DNA of 64,000 nucleotides. Origin: Leptospira sp. 96542. Its GTDB lineage: Bacteria; Spirochaetota; Leptospiria; Leptospirales; Leptospiraceae. Positions 26,024 through 34,642 of this stretch are shown one piece after another; within the stretch, counting starts at the first letter, position 1, and every line of letters starts with the position of its first letter. The notes beneath the pieces were generated by a model. The model did not search any database, was not told where the DNA came from, and saw nothing but the letters and a program-made list of their open reading frames with translations. Made by a program: the position numbers and the translations under genes. Location of the stretch: contig JARJFC010000002.1 of the NCBI GenBank assembly GCA_029310945.1, forward strand, positions 1 to 64,000. Direction: 5' to 3'.

Positions 26024-28396
26024 CTAGTTTGGTCCAAAAGAAAGACCAATAAATGTAATATCATCTGATTGTTCGCGGCTCCCCCGAAAATTTGCCATTT
26101 TGGTTTCGAGGTAAACTGGGATTTCTTTGACAGAAAGATCTGCGTGAAAATGCAAAAATTCAATGAGGGATTCTTCCCCAAATATTTCGTCTCTTTCGCT
26201 GAAGGCTTCTGTGATCCCATCGGAAAACAAAAACAATTTGGTGCCAGGTAGTACTTTGAGTTCTTGGGAGGCATAATCGGTTTCCAGAATGCCAAGCACG
26301 CGTTGGGTTTTGGAATGTAATTTGATCTGGCCATCGTTTTTCATTTCGATGAGGGAAAGGTGACCTGCGTTGATGAATTTGAAACTATGTTCCCGCGAAT
26401 CGAGGATACCACCAAGGAGGGTCATAAATTCATTTCCTTTGTAACGAGCGCGGAAGAACGAATTGATTTCACGAAAGATCCCTTCGAGAGAAGTACCATT
26501 CCGGAGTTGTTCACGAACGATTCCCTTAATGGCACTCACAAGAAATCCTGTTCCCAGTCCATGACCTGCCACATCACCCAAAAAAATAATCATCTTGGTT
26601 TGCGAAACGGGTATGATGTCTAAATAATCTCCCGAAATTCCAACTGCAGGTTTTGATATGTAACCATAATCAATGCCTTTGATTTCACTTGGTAAAATGA
26701 GTCGGAGGGTGTTATCCACAATGGATGCAGTTTGGATGTCGCGTACAATTTTTCTTTTTTGAATTTCATCTTCGAGTAGGCTGTAATTTTCGAGTAACAT
26801 CCCTGAAATTTTGACAACCTCATTGATGAATTTTAATTCACCGATCGTAAAATATCTTTTATCGGATTTTTCACCGAGCAATATCATTGCACGAATATTT
26901 TTTTTGGTAGAAGACAAATCGTAAGCGGGAAAAGCCAACTGTACATTCAAACCTTTTAAAAAATTATATAGGGTTTCTCTGAGTCCAATGCCATACTCTA
27001 AATGGGAAGTTACAGTCACACGGTCGGTACTATTAAAATAATTCCATATTTCTGATTGGGATGGAATTCGAACAAAGTTTACATTTCTCAAATCTGTTCG
27101 GGCAAATTGATCACCAGGGATGAGTATAATGATATTCGAAACATTTAAAGTTTCCATTACCGTTTTGTTGATGGATAGAATTGTTTTCCGCATCGAAAAA
27201 GGAGAGGATAATAATGCTGTGATTTTATTAATGCCTTCACTCAAAATTGGATTTTTTTCAAAAAACCAATAATCAATGGTTTCTTTGATTTTTAATTTCA
27301 GCGGTATCAAATACACCGTCATGATAAACAAAAACAATAAATTAAAAACCCAACGTTCTTTAAAAATAAAAGGAATGGGTAAGAGATAACTCATGGATAC
27401 AACAAATCCTAAATAACTTCCAATGAGGATACTTACCAAAACTAAGGTGACAATTGTTGGTGTGAAAATGACGAGTGAAGGAACAAAAGTATACCGGTAG
27501 GTTCCATAAAAAAAGAAGATGATAAATAAAATATAGGTAAAAACGAAAAAGAAACGATGGATAAAAAACCAAGGGTATCCGTTCAAAAAAATAATGGAAA
27601 ACGGAAGAGCAATGTAAATAAAAATAGAAAGAATGAGAATCACTCTTTTTAAGAGAGCTTCCCCCATCGGTTTAGACCGAAATAAATCGTAAACATTTAG
27701 AACGATGTTGATGATCCCAAAAAATAATCCAGTGCCGTGCGCTATGACGACAATCTTTTCGATTAACGAAGGGTCTGTACCATCTTGTGAAACAATCATT
27801 GCCATGATAAAAGAAATTAAAACTTGTGGCAAAAGCCATTTACTAGGTATTTCTTTCCCTCGCAAACGGTAAATTAGGTGGTATCCTAAAAAAGCACTCA
27901 AATACAGTGTGAAAACAAAAACAAAAACGGAAGTGTGGAATGCCAATATAAATACATTGGATAAAAAAATTAAACCCAAATTGAGAAAAAATGAAAAGAT
28001 AAGTGCATCTCTTGTGGAGTAGTAAAAATAAACAGCAACAGCCAAACTAAAGAAGGCTAAAAATAAATCGTAAACAAAAAGACCAATGATGTCTGTTTTT
28101 TGTAATTCTATAAGTTTGAATGAAATTTCTTTTTCATCACCATCTTTGTATTTGATGCGAATCGGAAATTCAGTGAGAGAAGATTTATTTTCTAAATTTT
28201 CAAAAACATCTAAATCAGAACGGTTTGCAAAGTTTCCCCAAATATTTTGATTTCCTTCGCCAATGTTTACGATGAGACCAGAAGGATAGTGAAAAAAAGG
28301 CAATGTTTTCGAAGTATTTTGAATTCCCACAAAGGAAAAAAATAATAAAAGCGTAAAGAGAAGTGTGGAAAGAATAGTGATGGTTAGTTCTCTCAT
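26024..28396 (-). CDS. Membrane-anchored SpoIIE-type protein phosphatase
   Basis: A 790-residue protein. An N-terminal helix and periplasmic segment precede about seven membrane helices (residues about 115-370). A GAF-like region (about 390-540) leads to a PP2C/SpoIIE domain. The metal-binding residues are intact: GISGDYLD (Asp590), GDVAGHGLGTG (Asp608), FSDGITE (Asp726) and QSDDIT (Asp778/779). It should dephosphorylate serine/threonine phosphoproteins, typically anti-anti-sigma factors, in response to an envelope or GAF signal. Its start overlaps the stop of the degenerate SpoIIE-like protein gene by 4 bases, implying stoichiometric production. Confidence 0.87.
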   Translation of the reverse strand: MRELTITILSTLLFTLLLFFSFVGIQNTSKTLPFFHYPSGLIVNIGEGNQNIWGNFANRSDLDVFENLENKSSLTEFPIRIKYKDGDEKEISFKLIELQKTDIIGLFVYDLFLAFFSLAVAVYFYYSTRDALIFSFFLNLGLIFLSNVFILAFHTSVFVFVFTLYLSAFLGYHLIYRLRGKEIPSKWLLPQVLISFIMAMIVSQDGTDPSLIEKIVVIAHGTGLFFGIINIVLNVYDLFRSKPMGEALLKRVILILSIFIYIALPFSIIFLNGYPWFFIHRFFFVFTYILFIIFFFYGTYRYTFVPSLVIFTPTIVTLVLVSILIGSYLGFVVSMSYLLPIPFIFKERWVFNLLFLFIMTVYLIPLKLKIKETIDYWFFEKNPILSEGINKITALLSSPFSMRKTILSINKTVMETLNVSNIIILIPGDQFARTDLRNVNFVRIPSQSEIWNYFNSTDRVTVTSHLEYGIGLRETLYNFLKGLNVQLAFPAYDLSSTKKNIRAMILLGEKSDKRYFTIGELKFINEVVKISGMLLENYSLLEDEIQKRKIVRDIQTASIVDNTLRLILPSEIKGIDYGYISKPAVGISGDYLDIIPVSQTKMIIFLGDVAGHGLGTGFLVSAIKGIVREQLRNGTSLEGIFREINSFFRARYKGNEFMTLLGGILDSREHSFKFINAGHLSLIEMKNDGQIKLHSKTQRVLGILETDYASQELKVLPGTKLFLFSDGITEAFSERDEIFGEESLIEFLHFHADLSVKEIPVYLETKMANFRGSREQSDDITFIGLSFGPN

Positions 28397-29661
28397 AAAT
28401 TCAAATTTCCATCAAAAGAAAATTTTAAAATGGGCTGACCTGCTTGTAAAATAAGGATTGGACCTTTTTCCATACTGATCATATTTTTCCAACCAACGCT
28501 TGCAATGACTTCCTCAGAATTTCTTGTTATGCGAAATTGTTTTCCTTCTTGTACGATGTAAAGTTCGCTATAACCAATTTGACCAATGATCATTTCGTAA
28601 CGATCTTTCCATTCTAGTTTTTGAAATGTCTGTTGGATGAGGGTTTTTATATCAGAAAAACCTTTCAGTAACCTTAACCTCGATTGTGAGTAAACAACTC
28701 CTAAAATATAAGATAAAATGATACCAATGTGTTGGTAAGATCTCCCTGCATTTAAAATGACAAAATACCAAGAACCATCTTCCACTTGAAAGAATTCAAC
28801 TAAATTGCGGGATGTTCGTTTGAAAGCCTCAATTTTCCAGCCAGGCAGTTCGGGAATGGTTCCTGTTTCCAAAAGATTTTGTACCCGCACTGCATATTCG
28901 GCTTCTTTTTGGTATTTTTTATTTTCGGAAATATGAAACGAAAGGATATGATTGTGGATGGTCACTGCCGATTGGCCAGCGAGTAAGGATAAACTATGCC
29001 TTGCATCCGCATTAGGAATGTTAGAAACTGCAATGAACCCAAATAATTTTTCTCGAAAGATAAACGGATAAATATAATTGGCATGGAGCTCCATAAAATC
29101 GTTGTTAATCTCAATTTGCGAAATAGAATCTGCTACAGATGCGCCATTTCGTTTTTCGAGTAAAAAATTTTGAAAACTGCTTTTTACTATGATATCTTTT
29201 GTAGGGCTTAGTTTTTTTTGCCTTCCTCTAAAATAAGAGTGAAAAGCAAAAGTTCCATTTGGGTTGAGAACAGCCATTGTACCCGAATGACTACCCGTGA
29301 TTTTAACCATATCGGGAAACACATGTTTGATGAGAGCATCAAAATTAAACATTTTAATTGCTTGGCGAAATGACTCTGCGTCTTCCGTCAGGTATTCAGA
29401 CAAAAACCGGGTGCGTAAATTTTTTGCTAATTTTTCGATGAAAGGTAAATAAAAAATGATACTTAGGACTGAGGTTAATGTAAAAGCCAATTCCAACCGG
29501 TAGTCTAAATTTTTTGGAATTTTATCCAAAATAACAAAATAAGAAATGAATACCAAAAGAATAAAAAGTGTACGAGTGAATATTGTTGTTACGGATACCT
29601 TCAATTGGTAACTAGAAGGCAACAAAAATCGTATCGAATTTTTAATCTTAGTAGAAATCAT
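28393..29661 (-). CDS. Membrane GAF protein with degenerate SpoIIE-like domain
   Basis: A 422-residue protein: two membrane helices (about 25-75), a GAF-like region (about 95-230), then a segment that follows the SpoIIE pattern without its catalytic residues. RVQNLLETGTIPELPGW corresponds to the usual start of the domain, but where GGDFYD is expected it reads RNLVEFFQ, and where GDVSGHG is expected it reads LNAGRSYQH. No metal ligands remain, so it is probably an inactive partner or decoy (inference). It overlaps the active phosphatase gene (ATGA) and the argJ end by 4 bases. Confidence 0.7.
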   Translation of the reverse strand: MISTKIKNSIRFLLPSSYQLKVSVTTIFTRTLFILLVFISYFVILDKIPKNLDYRLELAFTLTSVLSIIFYLPFIEKLAKNLRTRFLSEYLTEDAESFRQAIKMFNFDALIKHVFPDMVKITGSHSGTMAVLNPNGTFAFHSYFRGRQKKLSPTKDIIVKSSFQNFLLEKRNGASVADSISQIEINNDFMELHANYIYPFIFREKLFGFIAVSNIPNADARHSLSLLAGQSAVTIHNHILSFHISENKKYQKEAEYAVRVQNLLETGTIPELPGWKIEAFKRTSRNLVEFFQVEDGSWYFVILNAGRSYQHIGIILSYILGVVYSQSRLRLLKGFSDIKTLIQQTFQKLEWKDRYEMIIGQIGYSELYIVQEGKQFRITRNSEEVIASVGWKNMISMEKGPILILQAGQPILKFSFDGNLNL

Positions 29662-30812
29662 GTCGTGTAATACGCATTTTCTTTGATATACCCTTCGGTA
29701 AAATCACAGCTCCAAAAAGTTTTTTCTGTGCTTCCTGTATTCAAAACAACCTGGATGTAAATTTCTTCGTTTGATTTTAAATATTCGGATAACTTTTGTT
29801 TTGTTTCTGTATTGGCAGATTTTACGGAAATTCCACCCAGAAAAATTTCGAGTGTTTCGTATGGGATTGGTTCATCAAAAACCTTACCAATGGCCATTAC
29901 AAATCTACCCCAGTTGGGATCCCCGCCATAAATTGCTGTTTTGACGAGGGGAGAATTAAGAATGGATTTACCGATTTTTGTTACTTGGTTTTTGTCTCTA
30001 CCTTTAGACACCAAAAGTTCGATGAGTTTGGTTGCTCCTTCGCCGTCCCTCGCAATTTTTTTTGAAAGTTCAATGGCAATTTCTCTAAGCTGCGATTCAA
30101 ACATTGTATCGGGCAGAGTTCCGAGTGCACCTGAACACATAAGAACCACAGTGTCACTCGTGGAGGTATCTGAGTCGATGGTGATACAATTATAACTATC
30201 ATCCACAACTCGTTTTAATATGCCTTTCAAATCTCCCGATTCTGGTAAATAATCGGATAGAATATACGATAACATTGTGGCCATATTGGGTTCGATCATA
30301 CCCGCACCTTTGGCAATGCCATACATAACGCCTGTTTTTTGGTCGTGGTTTATGGTTCGTGTGGAAATTTTGATACGAGTGTCGGTTGTCATGATAGCCT
30401 CTGCAACCAATTCTAAATTTCCTTCTTTTAATTCCCCTTTGGCAGTTTTGCACGCATTTAGAATTTTTTCAATTGGCAAGGGAACTCCAATGACACCGGT
30501 AGAAGACGGTAGAATATCTTTAGGAGAAATTTGTAAAGACTCGGCCAATGTTTCGCAGATTTTGTATGAGTTTTGGATGCCTTCGTCACCCGTGGCAACA
30601 TTTGAGTTTTTGGAGTTGATGACAATGGCTTGCAAATACCCGTCCTGGATATGGTCTTTGCCAACGATGATGGGAGCGCCAGGGTAATTGTTTTTTGTAA
30701 AAACCGCAGCCGCCTTACAAAGATTCTCCGAGTATATGACTGCAAAGTCTAAGGTATCATCTTTGATTCCAATATTTTTACCGAATGAAAAAAAACCTTT
30801 GGGATAGAGCAT
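29658..30812 (-). CDS. argJ: ArgJ glutamate N-acetyltransferase / ornithine acetyltransferase
   Basis: A 384-residue protein of the ArgJ fold. The autocleavage site is visible in KGAGMIEPNMATML: the precursor splits before Thr179, which becomes the N-terminal nucleophile of the beta chain. STGVIGVPLP (oxyanion Thr-Gly) and GDPNWGRFVMAIGK are also conserved. It transfers acetyl from N-acetylornithine to glutamate, closing the arginine cycle; some members also use acetyl-CoA. The C-terminus ends CDFTEGYIKENAYYTT, close to the usual ArgJ end. It is 51 bases after a histidine kinase gene and overlaps the next gene by 4 bases. Confidence 0.92.
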   Translation of the reverse strand: MLYPKGFFSFGKNIGIKDDTLDFAVIYSENLCKAAAVFTKNNYPGAPIIVGKDHIQDGYLQAIVINSKNSNVATGDEGIQNSYKICETLAESLQISPKDILPSSTGVIGVPLPIEKILNACKTAKGELKEGNLELVAEAIMTTDTRIKISTRTINHDQKTGVMYGIAKGAGMIEPNMATMLSYILSDYLPESGDLKGILKRVVDDSYNCITIDSDTSTSDTVVLMCSGALGTLPDTMFESQLREIAIELSKKIARDGEGATKLIELLVSKGRDKNQVTKIGKSILNSPLVKTAIYGGDPNWGRFVMAIGKVFDEPIPYETLEIFLGGISVKSANTETKQKLSEYLKSNEEIYIQVVLNTGSTEKTFWSCDFTEGYIKENAYYTT

Positions 30813-30863
30813 AATTTCTTACCAAAGACCATTTTTTAAGGAGGACATCTCCCTTACTAGAAT

Positions 30864-32228
30864 CTATTTTTGGGGAAATTCAAAGGTAAAAATGGACCCA
30901 CCCGTGGGATTTGGTGCAACCGTCACCTCCCCAGAATGCAATCGGGCAATGTGTTTGACAATGGAAAGACCAAGCCCAGTCCCCCCTTCTTTTCGGGAGC
31001 GGTTCATATCCACTCGGAAAAAACGTTCAAAGATTCGTTCGGCATCTTCAGGAGAAATACCGATTCCTTGATCGATGACTTGGATTTTGATTTTCTCATT
31101 TTCCGAATCGGCACGCACAACTACCTGCGAACCTTCGGGGCTGTAGGCCGAAGCGTTGGATATGAGGTTGACGAGTAAATCTTCAATGAGGAGGCGGTCT
31201 GCTTTGATGAGAAAGGGTGGTGAAATTTTGTAAACCAACGTTTGGTTCTTATTGGAATAAATGACACCCAATGATTGACTAACGTTGTCCAAAAGTTGGG
31301 AAAGAGAAAATTCCGTGGCATTGAGTGTGGTTTTGTGGTTTTCCAATTTGGAAACGGTCAACATGTCTTCCACGATGCGAATGAGTCTGTCAGTATTTCT
31401 AAGTATCGCATCTAAAAATCTTTTTTCGTTACTGTTATCGGCAAGTTTGAGTTTGATATCTAAAGTTTCCGCATACCCTTTAATCGATGTTATGGGAGTT
31501 TTGAGTTCGTGGGATGCATTTTGAAAAAATTGTTCACGGATCATTTGGTTTTGTTTGTCTTCAGTAGTATCGAGTAAAACACCAATGTACAATTGGATCA
31601 CCGCATCTGATTTGATGGGATAAATTCTTGCAGTATAAAAACGATTTTTTTCACCAAATTCGATTCTTGCTTCCAAACCTTTTTTGATATTGGTTTCTAT
31701 AAACTCCAAGAGTTCTTTGTTTTTGATAGTAGATTTAATGTCTTTGAATTGAGAATTTTTTGTAATGAGGGTATCATCAATATTACGATTTAAAAATAAA
31801 AACTTTTTGTTACGATCAATGGCAAACACACCTTCTTTTAAATTTTGGAGTAAATAATTGAATTTTTCTTTTTCAACGGTTAAATCCAAAAACTGGTGTT
31901 TGAGCCGTCTTGCCATTTCATTAATGGAAGATGTTAGGTTTGCAAGCTCACGGATGTCAGGCGAAGATAACTCCACGCCAAAATCACCCGCATTGATTTC
32001 TTTTGTCTTTTTTTCCACCATAGAAAGTGGATCAGTGATTTTTCGAGCAATGTAGATGGAAATATTGAAAGTTCCGAATATGGCGAGTAAAATGTAAGCA
32101 AAAAATAGCAAAGGTCTGATTTGTAAGGAAACAAAATCTTCTATGTAAATGACCCCTGCGGCCAAAGCAAGTAGTACTAGCAATAGACCCCAGTTAAGAA
32201 GTAGGAGTGTGGAGAAAAAACTACGCAT
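30864..32228 (-). CDS. PhoR-like sensor histidine kinase
   Basis: A 454-residue kinase: two membrane helices (about 5-28 and 38-60) with a very short outside loop, HAMP (about 60-115), PAS (about 122-220), HisKA with the phospho-acceptor His240 in NASHELKTPITS, and HATPase with IDQGIGI and GGTGLGLSIVKHIA. The short periplasmic loop suggests sensing through the membrane, a partner or the PAS domain, as in PhoR. It overlaps the response regulator gene by 8 bases, so the two form a pair. Stimulus unknown; phosphate limitation is a guess from similarity. Confidence 0.9.
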   Translation of the reverse strand: MRSFFSTLLLLNWGLLLVLLALAAGVIYIEDFVSLQIRPLLFFAYILLAIFGTFNISIYIARKITDPLSMVEKKTKEINAGDFGVELSSPDIRELANLTSSINEMARRLKHQFLDLTVEKEKFNYLLQNLKEGVFAIDRNKKFLFLNRNIDDTLITKNSQFKDIKSTIKNKELLEFIETNIKKGLEARIEFGEKNRFYTARIYPIKSDAVIQLYIGVLLDTTEDKQNQMIREQFFQNASHELKTPITSIKGYAETLDIKLKLADNSNEKRFLDAILRNTDRLIRIVEDMLTVSKLENHKTTLNATEFSLSQLLDNVSQSLGVIYSNKNQTLVYKISPPFLIKADRLLIEDLLVNLISNASAYSPEGSQVVVRADSENEKIKIQVIDQGIGISPEDAERIFERFFRVDMNRSRKEGGTGLGLSIVKHIARLHSGEVTVAPNPTGGSIFTFEFPQK

Positions 32229-32895
32229 CTCGGAATCGGTAACCGACGCCGCGAATGGTTTCCAACCTTTCTTTTTCAGACAATAATTTATCTCGTAATC
32301 GTTTGATGTTTACATCTACCGTACGATCTGTAACAAAAACATCTTTACCCCAGATACGATCTAAAAGTTTATCTCTCGAAAAGGCCACTCCAGGGTTACC
32401 AGCAAACAACTGCAATAATTTGAATTCAATGAGTGTCAGGTCAATTTCACTGCCATCCACATACACTTTGTGGGCAGTGGGATTGATTTGTATTTTGCCT
32501 GTGGAGATGGTTCCAATATTTTCAGCGTTAGGTTCGGAATTTCTGCGAGTGACTGTCCTCACACGTGCAACGAGTTCGCGGATATTAAACGGTTTTTTAA
32601 TGTAATCGTCAGCACCGAGTTCAAGTCCGAGCACAACATCGGTTTCGCCCGTTTTGGCAGTTACCATTAGAATCGGGATATGTGGGTACTTTTCTTTGAT
32701 TCGTTTGCAAAGATCCATACCACCAATGCCTGGTAACATCAGATCCAAAATGATTCCGTCGGGTAAGTGTTTTTCGAGCCTAGGGAGGACTTCCATCCCA
32801 TTATGGCAGACTTCTACCTGGAACCCTTCTTCTTCCAAATGGAATTGGATGAGGCCTGCGATGTCTTCTTCATCATCAACAACAAGAATTTTCAT
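32221..32895 (-). CDS. PhoB/OmpR-family response regulator
   Basis: A 224-residue regulator. The receiver has acidic pocket VVDDEED, phospho-acceptor Asp51 in GIILDLMLPG, Thr/Lys switch residues in MVTAK and IKKPF. The DNA-binding winged helix (about 130-224) ends with VDVNIKRLRDKL and TIRGVGYRF, typical for OmpR/PhoB. It is first in a two-gene operon with the PhoR-like kinase (8-base overlap). Targets cannot be read from the sequence. Confidence 0.92.
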   Translation of the reverse strand: MKILVVDDEEDIAGLIQFHLEEEGFQVEVCHNGMEVLPRLEKHLPDGIILDLMLPGIGGMDLCKRIKEKYPHIPILMVTAKTGETDVVLGLELGADDYIKKPFNIRELVARVRTVTRRNSEPNAENIGTISTGKIQINPTAHKVYVDGSEIDLTLIEFKLLQLFAGNPGVAFSRDKLLDRIWGKDVFVTDRTVDVNIKRLRDKLLSEKERLETIRGVGYRFRDA

Positions 32896-32962
32896 GAATA
32901 ATTAATAAACTAACAGAAAATGATTACAATTGGAATACAAAAATATGACGAATCAGCAATAT

Positions 32963-33358
32963 CTATTTTTCCAACAGCAAATTAATGTCACGGATGGCTT
33001 TGCGTTGGCGTAGGAGTAAAAAACCCATAAACCCAAAAAATAAAACAAAAGCCAAACTGTAAACCCAGAGTAAGGAACGAAGGCGTGCTTGTTCTTTTTC
33101 GACTGCTTGGATTTCTTCGAGGTGGCTGATTAAAAAATAAAAATGATCCGCTCTCGGAAACTCTTCTTTCACTTCTTTTCTAAGTTGTGTGATGAGTTCT
33201 TTTGTTTCTTCTTTGGTCAGTTTTTCGATGATGGGAAAGGTGGATTCCAAACTGGAATTTAAAAACTCTTTTGCAGTCGGAATGGATTTTACAGATTGAG
33301 GATCAGCAAAAACAGAAAGGGACAGAAGGAATAGAACCAAAGATACAACGAGTTTCAC
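32963..33358 (-). CDS. Small exported membrane protein
   Basis: 131 residues: a signal peptide (MKLVVSLVLFLLSLSVFA), a helical periplasmic stretch rich in Lys and Glu, and a membrane helix near residues 95-115 with a short basic tail. The family is not recognised. It starts directly after the stop of the preceding two- to three-helix protein and belongs to the ECF sigma factor operon. A role as part of a sigma-regulatory membrane module is possible but not shown. Confidence 0.55.
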   Translation of the reverse strand: MKLVVSLVLFLLSLSVFADPQSVKSIPTAKEFLNSSLESTFPIIEKLTKEETKELITQLRKEVKEEFPRADHFYFLISHLEEIQAVEKEQARLRSLLWVYSLAFVLFFGFMGFLLLRQRKAIRDINLLLEK

Positions 33359-33715
33359 TTAAACCTCTTCAAATCCAAGTTTCTCCTTCCATTCCGAAAG
33401 GAAAGGAATTCTTGTATTCAAAAGTAAAAACCCAAGCACCAAACAATAAAAACAAAAAAACAAACTTGAACCAATGATCATTGGGAGTAGGTAGACGGTT
33501 GACTCCAAATGAGAACTGACAAATAATAAAATGGAAATGGGAATCATAAACAATACAAAAGATAAACCAAGAGAAGATACCAAAAATCGAAATGGCAATA
33601 TTTGACTCAAAACTCGCAAACTGATGGGAGCAGGGATTTCTTTATTTTTTAAGAAGATATTTGGCTCCACAAAGGGAGACTGGTTTGATTTGGTTTTGCG
33701 TTTAATCGATTTCAT
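33359..33715 (-). CDS. Small membrane protein downstream of ECF sigma factor
   Basis: 118 residues with a basic hydrophilic N-terminus (about 40 residues) and two long hydrophobic segments. Its start overlaps the sigma factor stop by 14 bases, the arrangement often seen for anti-sigma factors. It lacks a recognisable zinc-binding anti-sigma (ZAS) motif, so the anti-sigma role is only inferred from position and membrane topology. Confidence 0.55.
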   Translation of the reverse strand: MKSIKRKTKSNQSPFVEPNIFLKNKEIPAPISLRVLSQILPFRFLVSSLGLSFVLFMIPISILLFVSSHLESTVYLLPMIIGSSLFFCFYCLVLGFLLLNTRIPFLSEWKEKLGFEEV

Positions 33716-34202
33716 GGGCCCACCATTTTCTCAAAAGTTCTTTGCCCCGTGCAATGTTACTTTTGATCGTATTTAATTTAATGTTGAGCTCTGATGAAAT
33801 TTCTTTCAGAGGTTTGTTTTCAAAAAAATGAAGGATGATGGGAAGTTGGTATGATTTTGGTAATTTTGTTATCAAATCCCTAAGTGAACGATGCCTATCT
33901 TCTTTGTGGATGGTTTCGACGATTGATTCTTGTTTGGTTTCTGGAATGGCATAAATTTCATCTAACCAGGGTTCAGTGACAACTTTTTTCTTTTTGAATT
34001 GTTTGGATAATTTGAAACGAGCGATCTGGAAAATCCATGTCGAAAATTGTGCTTCTCCACGGAATTGGCTAAGGGATTCGAAGGCTTGTAAAAACACTTC
34101 TTGTGTGAAATCCTCGGCTTCTTCTTGTGTTAAAAATGCCTTTTTGGCCTGGGAATAGACCATGGCCTGGTAGCGGTTCATGAGTTCCGCAAACCTACCC
34201 AC
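33702..34202 (-). CDS. ECF-type RNA polymerase sigma factor (start uncertain)
   Basis: At least 166 residues. Region 2: ELMNRYQAMVYSQAKKAFLT then DFTQEVFLQAFESLSQF, with core-binding and -10 recognition features; region 4: LPKSYQLPIILHFFENKPLKEISSEL with a helix-turn-helix NTIKSNIARGKELL. It directs RNA polymerase to a stress-type regulon. The GTG at 34202 has its purine-rich tract touching the codon. In the same frame, sequence that reads like a sigma N-terminus (EEDWSTIRSILSGE) continues upstream with no ATG/GTG/TTG, and a strong AGGAGG at 34238-34243 lies further up. So the real start is either non-standard or displaced by a frameshift. Two small membrane proteins follow. Confidence 0.85.
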   Translation of the reverse strand: MGRFAELMNRYQAMVYSQAKKAFLTQEEAEDFTQEVFLQAFESLSQFRGEAQFSTWIFQIARFKLSKQFKKKKVVTEPWLDEIYAIPETKQESIVETIHKEDRHRSLRDLITKLPKSYQLPIILHFFENKPLKEISSELNIKLNTIKSNIARGKELLRKWWAHEID

Positions 34203-34237
34203 CTCTCCACTCAGGATGGACCTAATGGTCGACCAGT

Positions 34238-34243
34238 CCTCCT
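34238..34243 (-). promoter_or_regulatory. Strong Shine-Dalgarno site without a matching in-frame start
   Basis: On the minus strand AGGAGG lies at 34243-34238, right after an out-of-frame ATG (34246). The first start-like codon in the sigma frame is ATT at 34226, 11 bases downstream. It bears on the start of the ECF sigma gene. Confidence 0.5.
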
Positions 34244-34267
34244 CATTGCAAAGGATGGACTTCGAAT

Positions 34268-34642
34268 TTATTTGCTCTTCTTGTAAAAGGTCAATAGACC
34301 TAGACCAATAGCGAATGGGATTAGCCCTCCTAACATCGCCATAGAACGACCTAAGACGAGTATAAATACAAACGATAGTGCAAATCCAGTGAATGTCAAC
34401 AAAAGACCTACGAAAAATGAATACAATCGTATGTCAAATGACCAGGGTTTGTACTGCCCCGACTGGATGAGGGCCATTTTCTGTTTGTGCCACCATTGGA
34501 ACAAAAAAAACAAAAGTGTTGTACCAAACACAATGCCCACGTTTGGAACCAAATAGAGAATGATCCTATAGGTATTAGACTGCTCCCGCTGTAAAATTTC
34601 GGTCAGTAATTGGATGATGGTTTGGTATTCTTCGTTTGTCAT
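34268..34642 (-). CDS. Small membrane protein in ECF sigma operon
   Basis: 124 residues with three hydrophobic segments (about 25-50, 70-90, 95-118) and a basic C-terminus. No family is recognised. The N-terminal 20 residues are hydrophilic and helical. It overlaps the preceding PilZ-like gene by 4 bases and lies about 65 bases before the sigma factor frame, so all are probably one transcript. Confidence 0.6.
   Translation of the reverse strand: MTNEEYQTIIQLLTEILQREQSNTYRIILYLVPNVGIVFGTTLLFFLFQWWHKQKMALIQSGQYKPWSFDIRLYSFFVGLLLTFTGFALSFVFILVLGRSMAMLGGLIPFAIGLGLLTFYKKSK

Noticed and set aside
30838..30863. AAGGAG...CTCCCTT inverted repeat between the PhoR-like kinase gene and argJ
   Set aside because: The stem needs a bulge and is not followed by T on the transcribed strand; it may be chance from a ribosome-site-like sequence.
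34211..34246. An 11-codon minus-strand frame (ATG at 34246) as a leader peptide for the sigma gene
   Set aside because: Its Shine-Dalgarno-like AGGAGG lies inside the frame rather than before it; a displaced start of the sigma gene is a simpler reading, so it is not listed as a gene.
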